Source: Anaerolineae bacterium
GTDB taxonomy: Bacteria; Chloroflexota; Anaerolineae; Anaerolineales; Anaerolineaceae
Direction of reading: 5' to 3'
Assembly (NCBI GenBank): GCA_013178095.1
Contig: JABLXK010000003.1
Location: 310,001 to 374,000, forward strand
Length of the DNA stretch: 64,000 nucleotides
Part shown: one piece after another, positions 42,840-55,000 of the stretch
Layout: the number at the start of each line of letters is the position of its first letter
Position numbering within the stretch: the first letter of the stretch is position 1
Translations under genes and position numbers: made by a program
The notes under the pieces: generated by a model
The model's input: the letters and a program-made list of their open reading frames with translations, nothing else
Databases searched by the model: none
Told to the model about the DNA's origin: nothing

Positions 42840-42926
42840 CCCTTCTTTCTGAAGGGTACCGGGATCCATAAAAAAACTCGACTGATTTACACATCAATCG
42901 AGTTAATAAGCATTGAGTAAATCAGT
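42840..42926 (-). promoter_or_regulatory. rpsU-infA leader with alternative terminator/antiterminator
   Basis: In the minus-strand transcript, ACTGATTTAC (plus 42917-42926) pairs perfectly with GTAAATCAGT (plus 42881-42890). The alternative stem AACTCGA / TCGAGTT (plus 42898-42904 and 42875-42881) is followed by U7 and is an intrinsic terminator. The first pairing uses the terminator loop and part of its 3' arm, so the two exclude each other. Closer to the gene, CCCTTC / GAAGGG folds beside the Shine-Dalgarno site. This is consistent with autoregulation by S21 or another translation signal. Confidence 0.7.
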
Positions 42927-43063
42927 TTTTGGAAGAGTTCTCTTATATGAGCCTCCCGGCAAATTTTTCGAACGCCACAATTATACAACAAGCCCAAAAG
43001 ATGTCAATCAATTTGTCCTTTTTATCGGCTATGCACATTTCGCTGCAAGATCAATGATTTCCT

Positions 43064-46000
43064 TTATAAAGGAATGATCATTTTCCCGTTTCGGTTCGCC
43101 TCCACCTTGACCATCTTGACCAACATTCCATCGCGCATGATCTTCAGGGTCTTTCCCCTGAAGCGCAGAACAAAGCTGCGCAGCAAAACCACCTCGGTAT
43201 CTCGCGCCAATCCATCCACGTTTTTCTCGCGCTTCAACTCCAGGATGACTTCATCTTTTTTACCGGATACCACGCAATATCGGCGCACCACTTTCTTTTG
43301 GGAACCATCCGGTTTCTTCGTCAGGTATGTAATCTTGACATTGTAGAAGAATAAGATAATCAGGAAAATGAAAGCCAACCCGAACAGCAACCAGCCCATG
43401 CCGCCCTTTCCCGCAGCAGCGGGATCGGCAAAGAAAAGCACTGTCTTCGGTTTTTCAACATTGATCGTGACAACGCAATCCTTGTATTGGCCGGCTTGAT
43501 CCTGAACGCGGATCGTAAAGGAATCGAGGCCGCTGAAACCCTCATCCGACCTGTAGGTGAATTCGCCTGTGCTCGGATCCAATTCGGCGGTTCCATGTGC
43601 TGCCCTGCTGAGAAGGAGATATGTCAGGCTATCCCCGTTTGTGAATACGTCGACGTCCTCTACCGGGATACTTGCCCGCAAAGGTGTTTGCCCGGCAGTC
43701 GTTAACGCCAGGTCGGTACCCTCCGGTGGATCGTTTACCGGATCAATCAGCAATTCAATTTCATGGGAAATGGTCCGGCCGTCTCTTTGGATCAGGATAG
43801 TGAAACTTTCCGCGCCATTGAAATTTTCATCCGGAGTGTAGGTGAATTCGCCGGTTAAGGAATCAAATGTTACTGTGCCGTTTGCCGGCTCATGCTGCGG
43901 ATCCAGGGAATAGGAATCACCCACAATGCCCACACTGGCAGTATAGGGTTTATCTTCAAGCAATCGCGAATCGCTTTTCCCGTTGCCGCCATCTCCGAAC
44001 CCATTGTTTCGGTTGTACTCATCCAGCCAACTTTCCCAATCAAAGCCGGCGCTTGAGTCATTTTCCTCCACCCTTTGGATCTTGACTGTTACGGTCGCGC
44101 TGGCAGTCTTTTCGGGATCTTGGTTATCACGGATCTCATAGGTAAAAGTATCCGTTCCGTGATATCCGCCTTTGGGTTTATAGCGCAAAGTGTTGGTTGT
44201 GGCGCTGATCTGCACGATGCCGCGCGTGGGTTCTGTGATGATTCGCGTAATCGTTAAGGCATCGCCGTAAACCAGATCTGCGTCGCTGTCGTTCTCTACC
44301 ACGTCCAGAGTCTTCCAATTGGCGCCCTCTTTTGTCGTGTAGGTATCATCTTTGGCGATCGGATCATCATCCGCCCACAATACCGTCACGGTAATGACCT
44401 GGCTGTCAGAAGCTTCGTGTGCATCGGTAACACGAATGGTGAAGTTGTCACTGCCGTTGTAGTTGGCGGTTGGCGTATACAGGTATTCTCCGGTAAATTG
44501 ATTGAGCGCCAATTGTCCGTGCTGCGGCCCGGCATCTGTGTAATATAAATGACTGTCTGTTTCGGGAATATCCGCCAGGTCCACATCTTCAAAAGTTACC
44601 GACCCGCTCAATTGTTGATCTTCGGTCACATTTTGTAAAGCAGCGGAGGTGATTTTCGGCGCGTCGTTGATCGAGGTCACCAAGATGGAAACTGTTGCGC
44701 TGGCATAGGCTGCCGGATCCTGGTTATCTTTGATCTGGTAGGTAAAGCTGTCGCTGCCGCAGTAATTCGCTGTGGGTTTGTATTCGACTTCCAGCGTTTC
44801 CGGGTTGATCGACGCGCTGCCGTGGGCAGGGGTGCTGGTGATGGCCGTCAGGTGCAGTTCATCCCCGTAAGGCAAGTCGGCGTCTTCATCGTTATCCATA
44901 ACATCAAAGGATACCGTATCGGAATCCTCGTCGATGGTATACGCGTCGGCATTCGCCACCGGATCATTCTCGTAGTAATTGATGTAGATATTAACTGTTG
45001 CGGTCGCCTGAGCTCCGGACTTATCCGATACCTTCACGCTGAAAGCATCCGCTCCATTGTAATTGGTTACCGGCGTATACGTGAATGCCCCGCTGGTCGC
45101 GTTCAGTTCCAGCGTGCCGTGGCCGGGCGCGCTGGTCACCGCGAAGGTCAATTTGTCGCCGTTGGTAGCCACGTCCGGGTCGCTGGCAGCAATCGTCTTG
45201 CTGACCGGCACGTCTTCCGGCGTATTGTAACTGGCATTGCTCGCCGTCGGCACATCGTTGACCGCCGTGACCGTGATCATCACGGTCTGGCTGGCCGTGC
45301 CGCCGTGTTCGTCGCTGACCAACACGACAAATGCATCACTGCCGTTGTAATTCGCGTTCGGTGTATAGGTATACGCGCCGCTGGCTGCGTTCAGGTCTAC
45401 GCTGCCGTGTCCGGCCGCGGTTGAAACCGTGAAGGTTTGGCTGTCCGGGTCCGGGGAATCGCCATTATCCACATCGCTCGCCGTCACCGCACCGCTGGCA
45501 GTGTGGTCTTCCTCAATGGTATGGGTGTTCGTGGATGTCACCACCGGCAAATCATTGACTGCCGCAATGGTCAGGTTGACCACCGCCGTGTCGTAGACTG
45601 CCGGTGTCTGGTTATCCCTGATTTGATAGGTAAAGCTATCGCTGCCGTTGTAATTGGCGTCCGGGGTATACAGAATACGCCGGTTGACCGTGTCGATCGT
45701 AACGGTCCCATGAGAAGCATCCACAGTGATGGCGTTGATCTGCAGCGCATCCCCAAACGCCAGATCATTGTCGGTATCGTTGCCCAGCACGTTCAAACTG
45801 GTTACGGCCGCGTCTTCTATCAGATCATAGGCATCCTCATTGGCTTCCGGATTATCCGCAACCGCTGCCACGCTGACGCGCACAATGGCGCTGTCACTGC
45901 CGCTATGCGTATCATTGATGGTGTAGGAGAATTCTTCGCTCCCGCTCCAGTTGGGAGCCGGTGTGAAGGTGAGCGTCTTTCCATCTTCCGCGATGGCGAC

Positions 46001-49000
46001 GGTGCCGTTATCGACTCCGCTGTATGAGACAATTGTCAGGGTGTCGCCCTCCTGATAAATATCGACGTCGCTGTCGTTGTCCAGCACGTCGATTTCCAGG
46101 CTGTCATCTTCATCCATGGTTACGGTATCATCAACCGCATCGGGATTATCGTTGACGGCATCGACAGTAACGGATACTTCGGCAGTGTCGCTCAACCCGC
46201 CTTCATCCTGAAGGGTATAGTTGAATGTTTCGGCGCCGTTCCAGTTGCTGTCAGGTTTGAAGAGCAGGCTCTTGCCGCCATCGGTGATGGTCACGGTTGC
46301 GTTGTCCACATTGGATACGGCCGTGATCAGCAGGTTGTCGCCTTCGTTGTCCAGGTCCACGTCCGTGTCGTTGCTCAACACCAGCAAAGTCTTGGATCCA
46401 TCTTCCGACAACGCGCTGCTGTCGTTCACTGCATCCGGCGGATCATTGACCGGGGTCACAGTCACCGTGAACGTATCGACCGTTGCCAGTTTCCCGTCGC
46501 TGAGTGTCAGCGTGATAGTCACCGGGCTATGCGCCGCGCTGGAGTCGACCCAGGTGTTCTTGTTCGCCAGCGGCGTGACCGTGACGGTGCGGGCATTACC
46601 GCTGCCGCCCACCACGATCGCCGAGTTCGGAATGATCGAAGTGTTGCTGGATGCGGCGGTGATGGTTAATGCACTGGAAGCATCGTCAACGTCGCTCACC
46701 GGCAGGCTGAGCGCTCCGGTGTTGGAATCTTCCGCGATGGTCTGGTTTGCGATATCCGCGATCACCGGCGCGTCGTTCACCGCGGTTACAGTGACTGTCA
46801 CGTAGGCCGTGTCGGCTGCGTCGTGTGAATCGTGAATGGTATATGCGAAAGTTTCGGTGCCATAGAAATCGTCGGCGGGTTCGAATGTCAGGCTCTGCTT
46901 GTCCGCGGCGATGGTGACCGTACCATTATCCACCTCGCTTGTGGAATAGATGACCAGGGAATCTCCCTCATTGGCGATATCGACGTCTGTGTCATTGGTC
47001 AACACGCTGATGGCAACGTTGCCGTCCTCCGTAACGGAAGAAGAAGTATCATTCACCGCGTCCGGTGTATCGTTAATCGGGGTGACGGTTACGGTAAAGG
47101 TGTCCGCGGCGGTCAGGCTGCCATCGCTGACGGTCAATGTGATGGTGACCGGCTGGTGCACGGAAGTTGTCTTGTTCCAGGTGTTCTTGTTGGCTGCCGG
47201 GGTGATGGTTACCGTTCGGCTGGAACCCGATCCGCCCAGCACGATCCTGGCAGTCGGGATGACCGTGCCATTGTTGGTTGCGCGTGTAACCGTCAACGAT
47301 GTGGCGGCGGTATCGACGTCGCTCACCGTGAAGCTGATCGCCCCGGTGTTGCTGTCTTCTGCGATGGTCTGATTGACCACGTCCGAAATAACGGGTGCAT
47401 CGTTGACCGGCGTCACCGTGACATTCACGGTGGCGGTTGCAGTTCCGCCGTTTTCGTCGACGACAGTATAGCTGAAAGATTCGGTACCGTTCCAGTTTGC
47501 GTTGGGCGTAAAACTGAGCAGTTTGCCGCTCGAAATGATCGCTACCGTGGCGTTATCCACTCCGCTCACTGACTGGATCGTGAGCGAATCGCCTTCATTG
47601 GAGGTATCGATATCGGTATCGTTGGACAGCACGTTGATGGTGGTGCTGCCATCCTCTGCCAATGATGCGGAATCGTTCACCGGCGCAGGCGCATCATTCA
47701 CCGGGTTCACGGTTACCGTGAAAGTGTCGCTGTCCGTCAAACTGCCGTCGCTCACGGTCAACGTGATCGTGACCGGCTGGTGGCTGGAGGTGCTGTCGAT
47801 CCAGGTGTTCTTGTTGGCTGCCGGGGTGATGGTTACCGTCCGGCTGCCGGCGCTGCCTCCCAGGACGATATTGGCAGATGGGATCACTGTGCCGTTGCCG
47901 GTTGCCGCGGTCACCACCAGGGTGTTGGCTGCGTTATCGACATCGCTCACGGTAAAACTGATCGCGCCGGTATTGGCGTCTTCGTTGACGGTTTGGTTGG
48001 CTACATCCGAAATGACCGGTGGGTCGTTGATCGCGTTCACCGTTATGATGACGTTTGCCGTATCGCTGCCGCCGTTTTCATCATCAACCGTATACGTAAA
48101 GGTTTCCGTTCCATACCAGTTTGTATTCGGGCTGAAGGTGATGCTCTGCTTGTCTTCCGAGATGGTCGCCGTGCCGTTATCCACGCCGCTAACCGCCGAG
48201 ACGATCAAAGAATCGCCTTCGCGGGTGATGTCGATGTCATCATCGTTATCCAGGACGGCAACCATCACGCTGCCTTCCTCATCGATCGTCGCGCTGTCGT
48301 TTGTTGCCTGCGGGGCGTCATTCACCGGGTTCACGGTGATGGTGACAGTTTTGCTGGTTTCGGCGCCGTGTTCGTCCACAACTTTGACGGAGAAGCTGTC
48401 GGAGCCGTTATAGTTCGCGGCCGGAGTGTATGTATATACACCGGTCGCGCTGTTCATCACGACCGTTCCATGCTGCGGTTCGCCGGTAACCTGCACTGTG
48501 TAGCTATCCGGATCGCCGCTGTCGCTCAGGTCGGGGTCAGCCACCAAAATCGTATCCGTCACGCTGGTATCCTCATTGATCACATGCGAATTGGTCGAGG
48601 TGATTTGCGGTGTATCGTTGACTTTGCTTACGGTTACGGTTACCGTACTGGTGGCGGTTGCCTCACCTGAGTCGGTGATGATCACGGTGAATTGATCGCT
48701 GCCGTTGAAGTCGGTATCAGGCGTATAGGTCCAACTACCGTCGGCCACGACCACTGCCGTGCCGTGCGAACCATCCGTACCCAGCGAATAAATATAGCTG
48801 TCGCCTTCGTGCAGCAGGTCGATATCGCTCTTCACCACCACGATGCCGCCGACCGAGCTGTCTTCCTCCACGGATGCCGTGTAATTCTGCGCCACCGGCG
48901 GGTCGTTTACCGGTTGGATGATGATGTCGATCAACTCGGTGGTGGTCAATGCTCCATCATTCACATCCACTTTTAATTGCAGGGAGCCGTTCATTTGCGC

Positions 49001-52000
49001 TTCCGGGGTCAGCTTGACCGTGCGCGAGGTGCCCGAGCCCTGCAGAATCACGTTGTAGCTCTTGATCAGGCTGGTATCCAGCGAGGTGAACGTGATCAAC
49101 AGGTTGGCGGAAGCTGTTTCCGCGTCGCTGATATTCACGGCAAACGTCCCGCTGGTATCTTCCTGCATAATCCAGGGTTCTTCGGTTGTGATGATCGGGT
49201 AATCATCCGTGGCTGTGATGGTGATGCTCACCGTGGCCGTGGCGCGTTTGCTTAAATCCAGGTTTTCTGCCACCGTGTAAGTAAAGGAATCCGTGCCGTA
49301 ATAGTTGAGCGTCGGTGAATATGTAAAAGACTGCGTGGCTACGTCCAAACTCACCGAACCGTGCGAGGGATTGGTATAGCTGTAAATACTGAAAGCATCG
49401 CCCTCGATATCGCTGTCGTTGCTCAGCACGGCAATGGTGACCGGATTGTCTTCCACGATCGTGCGGCTGTCGCCGGTTACGCTGGGCGCATCGTCTACCG
49501 CGTTAATCGTGATGGTAACTGTTCCCGTACGGCGCAAATTGCCGCTGTCGGATACTTCGTAAGTGAAATAAATATCGTCATTGCGGTTGGCAGCCGGTTT
49601 ATAGGTCAGCGTGCCGTCATTGTTATTGGTCACGGTGCCATGGCCGGTGGAACCATCGGACAGCAATTTGGGCGCAGTTGTCGTGACCACATACAACGTA
49701 TCCGGGTCCTCGATATCCGTGTCGTTTGCCAATACGTCAACCGTTATCGAGACGTCTTCGTTGGTCGTGGCCGCGTCATTCCCAACCACCGGCGGGTCAT
49801 TTACTGCGTAAATTCGCAGCGTAGTGCTCTCGGAGTCGGATTTATCACTATCAGACGCGTTAATTTCAATGGTAATCGTCCCGCTCTGGTTGGCAGCAGG
49901 CGTGATAGTCAGTGAGACGGACCCGCTGCCGTCGGTCGATTTGGTGAAACTGTAGGCATCGATCAGGTCCGCGTTCGAGGCTATTCCATTTATACTGATA
50001 TCAGCCAGGTTCGTATCGATATCGGATACCTTAAAAGTGGTTGTGATCGGGGTATCTTCTGCTGTTTCCAGAACGGCGCTTAAGTTGTAAACATCTGGAG
50101 GATCATTGACGTTATTCACCGTTACATTGATAGTGCCATCATCGGTCAGCCCACCGCTGTCGGTCAGGATGAAACTGAACACATCGCTGCCGTAATAATC
50201 CGTATTGGGCGTATAGATGATATCGCCATGCGCTTGATCGAAACTAACTGTGCCGTTGGCAGGCGTCGTGCTACCCAGGCTGATGGTGATGCTGTCGCCA
50301 TCCACGTTGGCCAGGTAATCGACGACGTCCACGCGCACGGCTTCTTCTTCATTGGTAGTCACCCAATGATCGCTGGCAATCGGCGGATCATTGATTTCAT
50401 TCACAGTCAATAAGAAACTGTCGGTTTTATAGGTGATTCCGTCTGTGACCATTGCAGTGATCGTGGTTGTCCCGGATTCATCTTCGATTGGTGTTAAGGT
50501 CAAAGCTACTTTCCCGGTGGCGTTATCGCGCGTGAAACTGATGCTCTCCGGCGGTATCAGTTTGGTATCGTTCGAATAAATACTCAGCCCAAGGTCATCT
50601 AGCCCGAATGCGGTCCCGATATCGCCGGTATCTACATCGTTAATATAGAAATCCAGGGATATGGATGAGTCTTCATCGATTTCCTGATCCGCGATTTCCA
50701 CAATGGAATCGGTTTGCGTCGAGATAGTCGGCGCGTCATTGACAGCCAATACTTCTACATAGATTGTGGCGGAAACCGTGGAAATTCCGTCTGTAACGGT
50801 ATATTTAAAATTCTCCTGGGAATAGCTGCCGTTCTTGTTCGCGCCGGGTGCATACGATACGACACTGCCGGAAAGGGTGGCTGTTCCGAGGTTGGTGTTC
50901 GGCGGTGAGCTTAAGTCGAGTGCATAGGTCAGTGTATCGCCATCCGGATCGAAAGAATAGTTGGCCAGGTCGATCGTGATCGTGGCGGCATCTTCCTGAA
51001 TAGAACGCCAAATGCTGTAGGTTCGAGGGCTCAAATTAACCCCCGTGGTATCCACCGCGATGGAAACGGAAGCTGTGTCAGTGGCGCCGTAATGGTCTGC
51101 GATTTCGTATGTGAAGGTAACCCAAGCTTCAACGCAGTTTGCTTCGCCGTTTAATGCCACATATTTAAGCGTCCCGTCCGCGTTCAAGGAAGCAGTGCCG
51201 CAGGATGGTTGTGTCGCGACGCGGGTAACGTGGATCTCTTCGTTCACGTCGTAAGGCAGGTCGGGATCGGTATCATTGCTGATAACGTTGATATTATCCA
51301 GCGTGCCGCCTGGCGGTACGATTGTTGTCAGATTATTGTCATAGGCCTCGGGAGCGTCGTTGACAGAGATGATCGTGATGGTTACCGTTGCGTTGTCCAC
51401 GCCGCCATCCGCGTCAGTCATTTCATAAGTAAAAGTATCCGTTCCGTTGAAATCTTCGTACGGCGTGTAGCGGAATTGTCCCGAACCCAGGCTGGATAAG
51501 CGCCCATGCGTTGGGTTCGTTAATAATCTGCGTAAAATCAGGTTGGCTGAGCTGGTTTCAATATCGGTGTCATTAGCGATTACGCTGAAGGTTACACCGT
51601 TGTCTTCGTTTGTCATTACGGTGTCATTCACTGCGGTAGGTTGATCGTTGATCGGCACCACCCGCGCGGTGAAAGTACGGGTGGTGATGTTCCCCCGAAC
51701 ATCCGTGGCTTCGATCGTGAGAACCGCTTTTCCATTGGTATTCTCCGCCGGTGTGAGGGAGAGCGAGTAATCGCTCCCGGTATTGCTGAGCGCCAGGCTG
51801 CCTTCCGGGAATATGGTGGTATTGGAACTACTTACTGCTACCTCGTTCAGGTTTTCATCAATATCTTCGACAGTAAATATTAACGAACCGCTTTCATCTT
51901 CGAAGATAACCTGGTTGTCGATAACGGAAACCTCAGGCGGATGATTGGCCGGATCCGCGCTCAAAGTCACGGTTGCCGGTTCGGATGCCAGCCCGGTGGA

Positions 52001-55000
52001 ATCGGTGATGGTATACGTGAAACTATCCCCATCTTCAAAATCCTCGCCGGCAGTGTATACGAATGCTGTCCCGTCTGCGGTCAAAGAGCCATATAAAGGC
52101 GCGCTGACAATCTGCGGTGTCAGTTCGGTATCATCGTCCGCATCCCAGTCATTCGCGATTGGATCAATGGCGTAACTCCCGACTTCCTGTACGTAGAAGA
52201 AATCACTCACTGCCGTTGGTGCGTCCGCAACGGGGTTGATGGTTACGGAAAAAACTTCAGAAGCCTCAGCAATCCCGTCGCTTACGGTAATGGCTATTGT
52301 TACTTCCCCGTTTTTATCCGCGCGCGGGGCAGCCGTAAAAGTGCGGTTCTCACCCGATCCGGTGATGCGCATGTTATTTACGTCCAGGATATCCGGGTTG
52401 GTTGAGGAAGTGGTGATCATCAGCGTATTCAACTCTGTTTCAGTAGTCAGATCAAAATCACTGACAGTAAAGTTGACCGTGAGGGTTTCATCTTCATCGA
52501 TGACCTGGTTGTCGATCGAGCTAATGGTTGGAGGATCGTTCACCGCCGCGGCGGTCAACGTCACTGTCGCGGTCGCGGTAGCCCCGCCCGGGTCTTTGAT
52601 ACGGTAAACGAAACTATCGGTGCCGTCGTAATTACTCGCCGGGGTGTAGCTTAATGTCCCGTCGCCGTTATCCACCAGTGTCCCGTCGCTGGTCGTTGTG
52701 ACAATTCCGTCGTAACTCAATGCGCTTTGGCTGTTATCCACATCGGTGTCGTTGTTCAATAATTGGCTGCTGACCGTGATAGTTGCAGTGGTGTCTTCCG
52801 TGAAACTGATGCTGTCGTTGCGCGCGGTCGGCGCGTCGTTTACCGGCGTGACGTGCAAGGTAAAGTTATAAACGGCCGTCTGGAAACCGTCGCTGGCGCG
52901 GATCGTGAATGTGACGTCCCCGTTTTGATTGGCAAGCGGCACCAGTTTGATCGAGGTGGCCGGGTTGGTATCTTCCAGTCCGCTGATCGTGATGCGGCTC
53001 TGGGGTACGATGGCGGAATTGCCAGTGACCACTTGCATGGTCAGGGTTTCCGCTGGCGTTTCCACGTCGGTCAGATTGAAGCTGATGGTAATCGAGTTAT
53101 CCTCATCGATGGTGTATTCGCTCAACAATCCATCGGTCTGGGGATAATCGTTGATCGCGTTCACTGTCAGCGTCACCGTGGCGGATGCGGTCAACCCGCC
53201 CGAGTCGCTGATTTCGTAAGTGAAACTATCCGCTCCGAAATAATTATCGGCCGGATCGTAAATGATGTTCGTGCCTGAAATGGCCGCCGTTCCATGCGAT
53301 GGCGCGGTCAGGATGTTCGAGGGAGCAATAGTATCTCCTTCCGATGTATCCGCATCGGAATCATTGGCCAGCACCGCTACCGTAACATTGACGTCCTCGT
53401 TGGTGGAGGCGCTGTCGTTCTCCGCCACCGGGGTATCGTTGACCGCGTTCACGGTCACGCTGATGGCGCAGGGCACTTCCGCGTGTCCGTCGCTGAGCGT
53501 GATGGTGTAACTGTCCGGGCCATTGTAATTTTCATCCGGCGTATAACGATAGCCGTCGTCGTCCAATTCCAGCGTCCCGTGCGCAGGGCCTTCGCCGCTC
53601 TTAACGGAAAAGTTGAGTTCGTCCAGGTCCACGTCCGTGGCGGATAACGCCTGGCTGAAAGGCACGTCTTCATCCGTGCTGATGGAAGTGGTGTATGTGG
53701 GAACAGGCAGGTCATTGACCGCGTTGACGGTCACGGCGACCGCGCAATCCACTTCACCCGTGCCGTCGCTTACGGTGATGATTAAATTGTCCGAACCATT
53801 GTAATTCGCCGCCGGTGAATAGCGATATCCGCCGTCGATCAATTCCAGTGTCCCGTGGCTGGGCCCGTTGCCGTCCTTCACGGAATATGCCAGGGTATCC
53901 GCATCGATATCCGTAGCAGTAAGGCTTTGGCTGGTGGGAGTGTCTTCATCGGTGCTGATGGAGGCGGTGTAAGTGGGGACCGGCAAATCGTTGACCGCGT
54001 TGACGTTAACGCTGATGGCGCATTCCACAATAACGATTCCGTCGCTGACGGTAATAATAAAAGCATCCGGTCCGTTATAGTCCGCGTTGGGGGTATAAGT
54101 GTAGCCGCCCTCGACCAGTGTCAAAGAACCGTTGACCGGTCCGCTGCCTTCTTTGATCGCGTAACTGATTGTATCGCCGTCCACGTCGCTGGCGGTGAGG
54201 GTCTCGTTCAGGGAGGCATCTTCGTCCGTGCTGACGCTGGCCGAATAGGTGGGATCCGGCGCATCATTGATTGGGTTTACCGTGATGGTGATGCTGCAAT
54301 CGACCTCGGCAGTACCATCGCTGAGCGTGATAATGAAATCATCCGTGCCGTGGAAGTTTTCGTTCGGTGTGTAAGTATAACTGCCCTCGCTCAACGCCAG
54401 CTCGCCGCTGTTCGGTCCATTGCCGTCCTTTACCGCGAAGTTCAGCGTGTCCAGGTCCACATCCGCAGCGCTGATGCTTCCGTTATAGGGTGTGTCCTCG
54501 TTCGTGGCAACCGTTGGGACGTAACTGGGAATGGGAGCGTCATTGACCGTATTGACCGTTACTGTCACGAGGCAATCCACTTCGGTCGTGCCATCGCTGA
54601 CGGTGATCGTGAAGCTGTCATCCCCGTGGTAATTGGTTAGCGGTGTGTAGGTGTAGCCGCCCTCGTTCAGCAGCAAGGTGCCGTGCTGCGGGGCATTGCC
54701 TTCCTTGACAGAAAAGCTTAGGGTATCCAGGTCGATATCACCGGCTGTCAAGGATCGGTTGGTGGCGGTATCTTCATCTGTTGAAATGGACGGTTCATAA
54801 GCCGGTACGGGTGCATCGTTGACCGCATTTATCGTAACCGTGATCGCGCAGTCCACCTCAACCATCCCATCGCTGACGGTGATTGTAAAGCTGTCGCTGC
54901 CGTTGACGTCGGTATTGGGTGTATAGGTGTACCCGCCTTCGCTGAGTTCCAGGCTGCCGCTGGACGGAAGGTTGCCTTCTTTAACTGCATAGGTCAGGGA

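Noticed and set aside
44822-54640. Many plus-strand frames of 150-300 codons inside the giant gene
   Set aside because: They are rich in Val/Ser/Thr or Arg/Gly in a pattern that mirrors the repeats on the other strand. None has a ribosome site or a recognisable domain.
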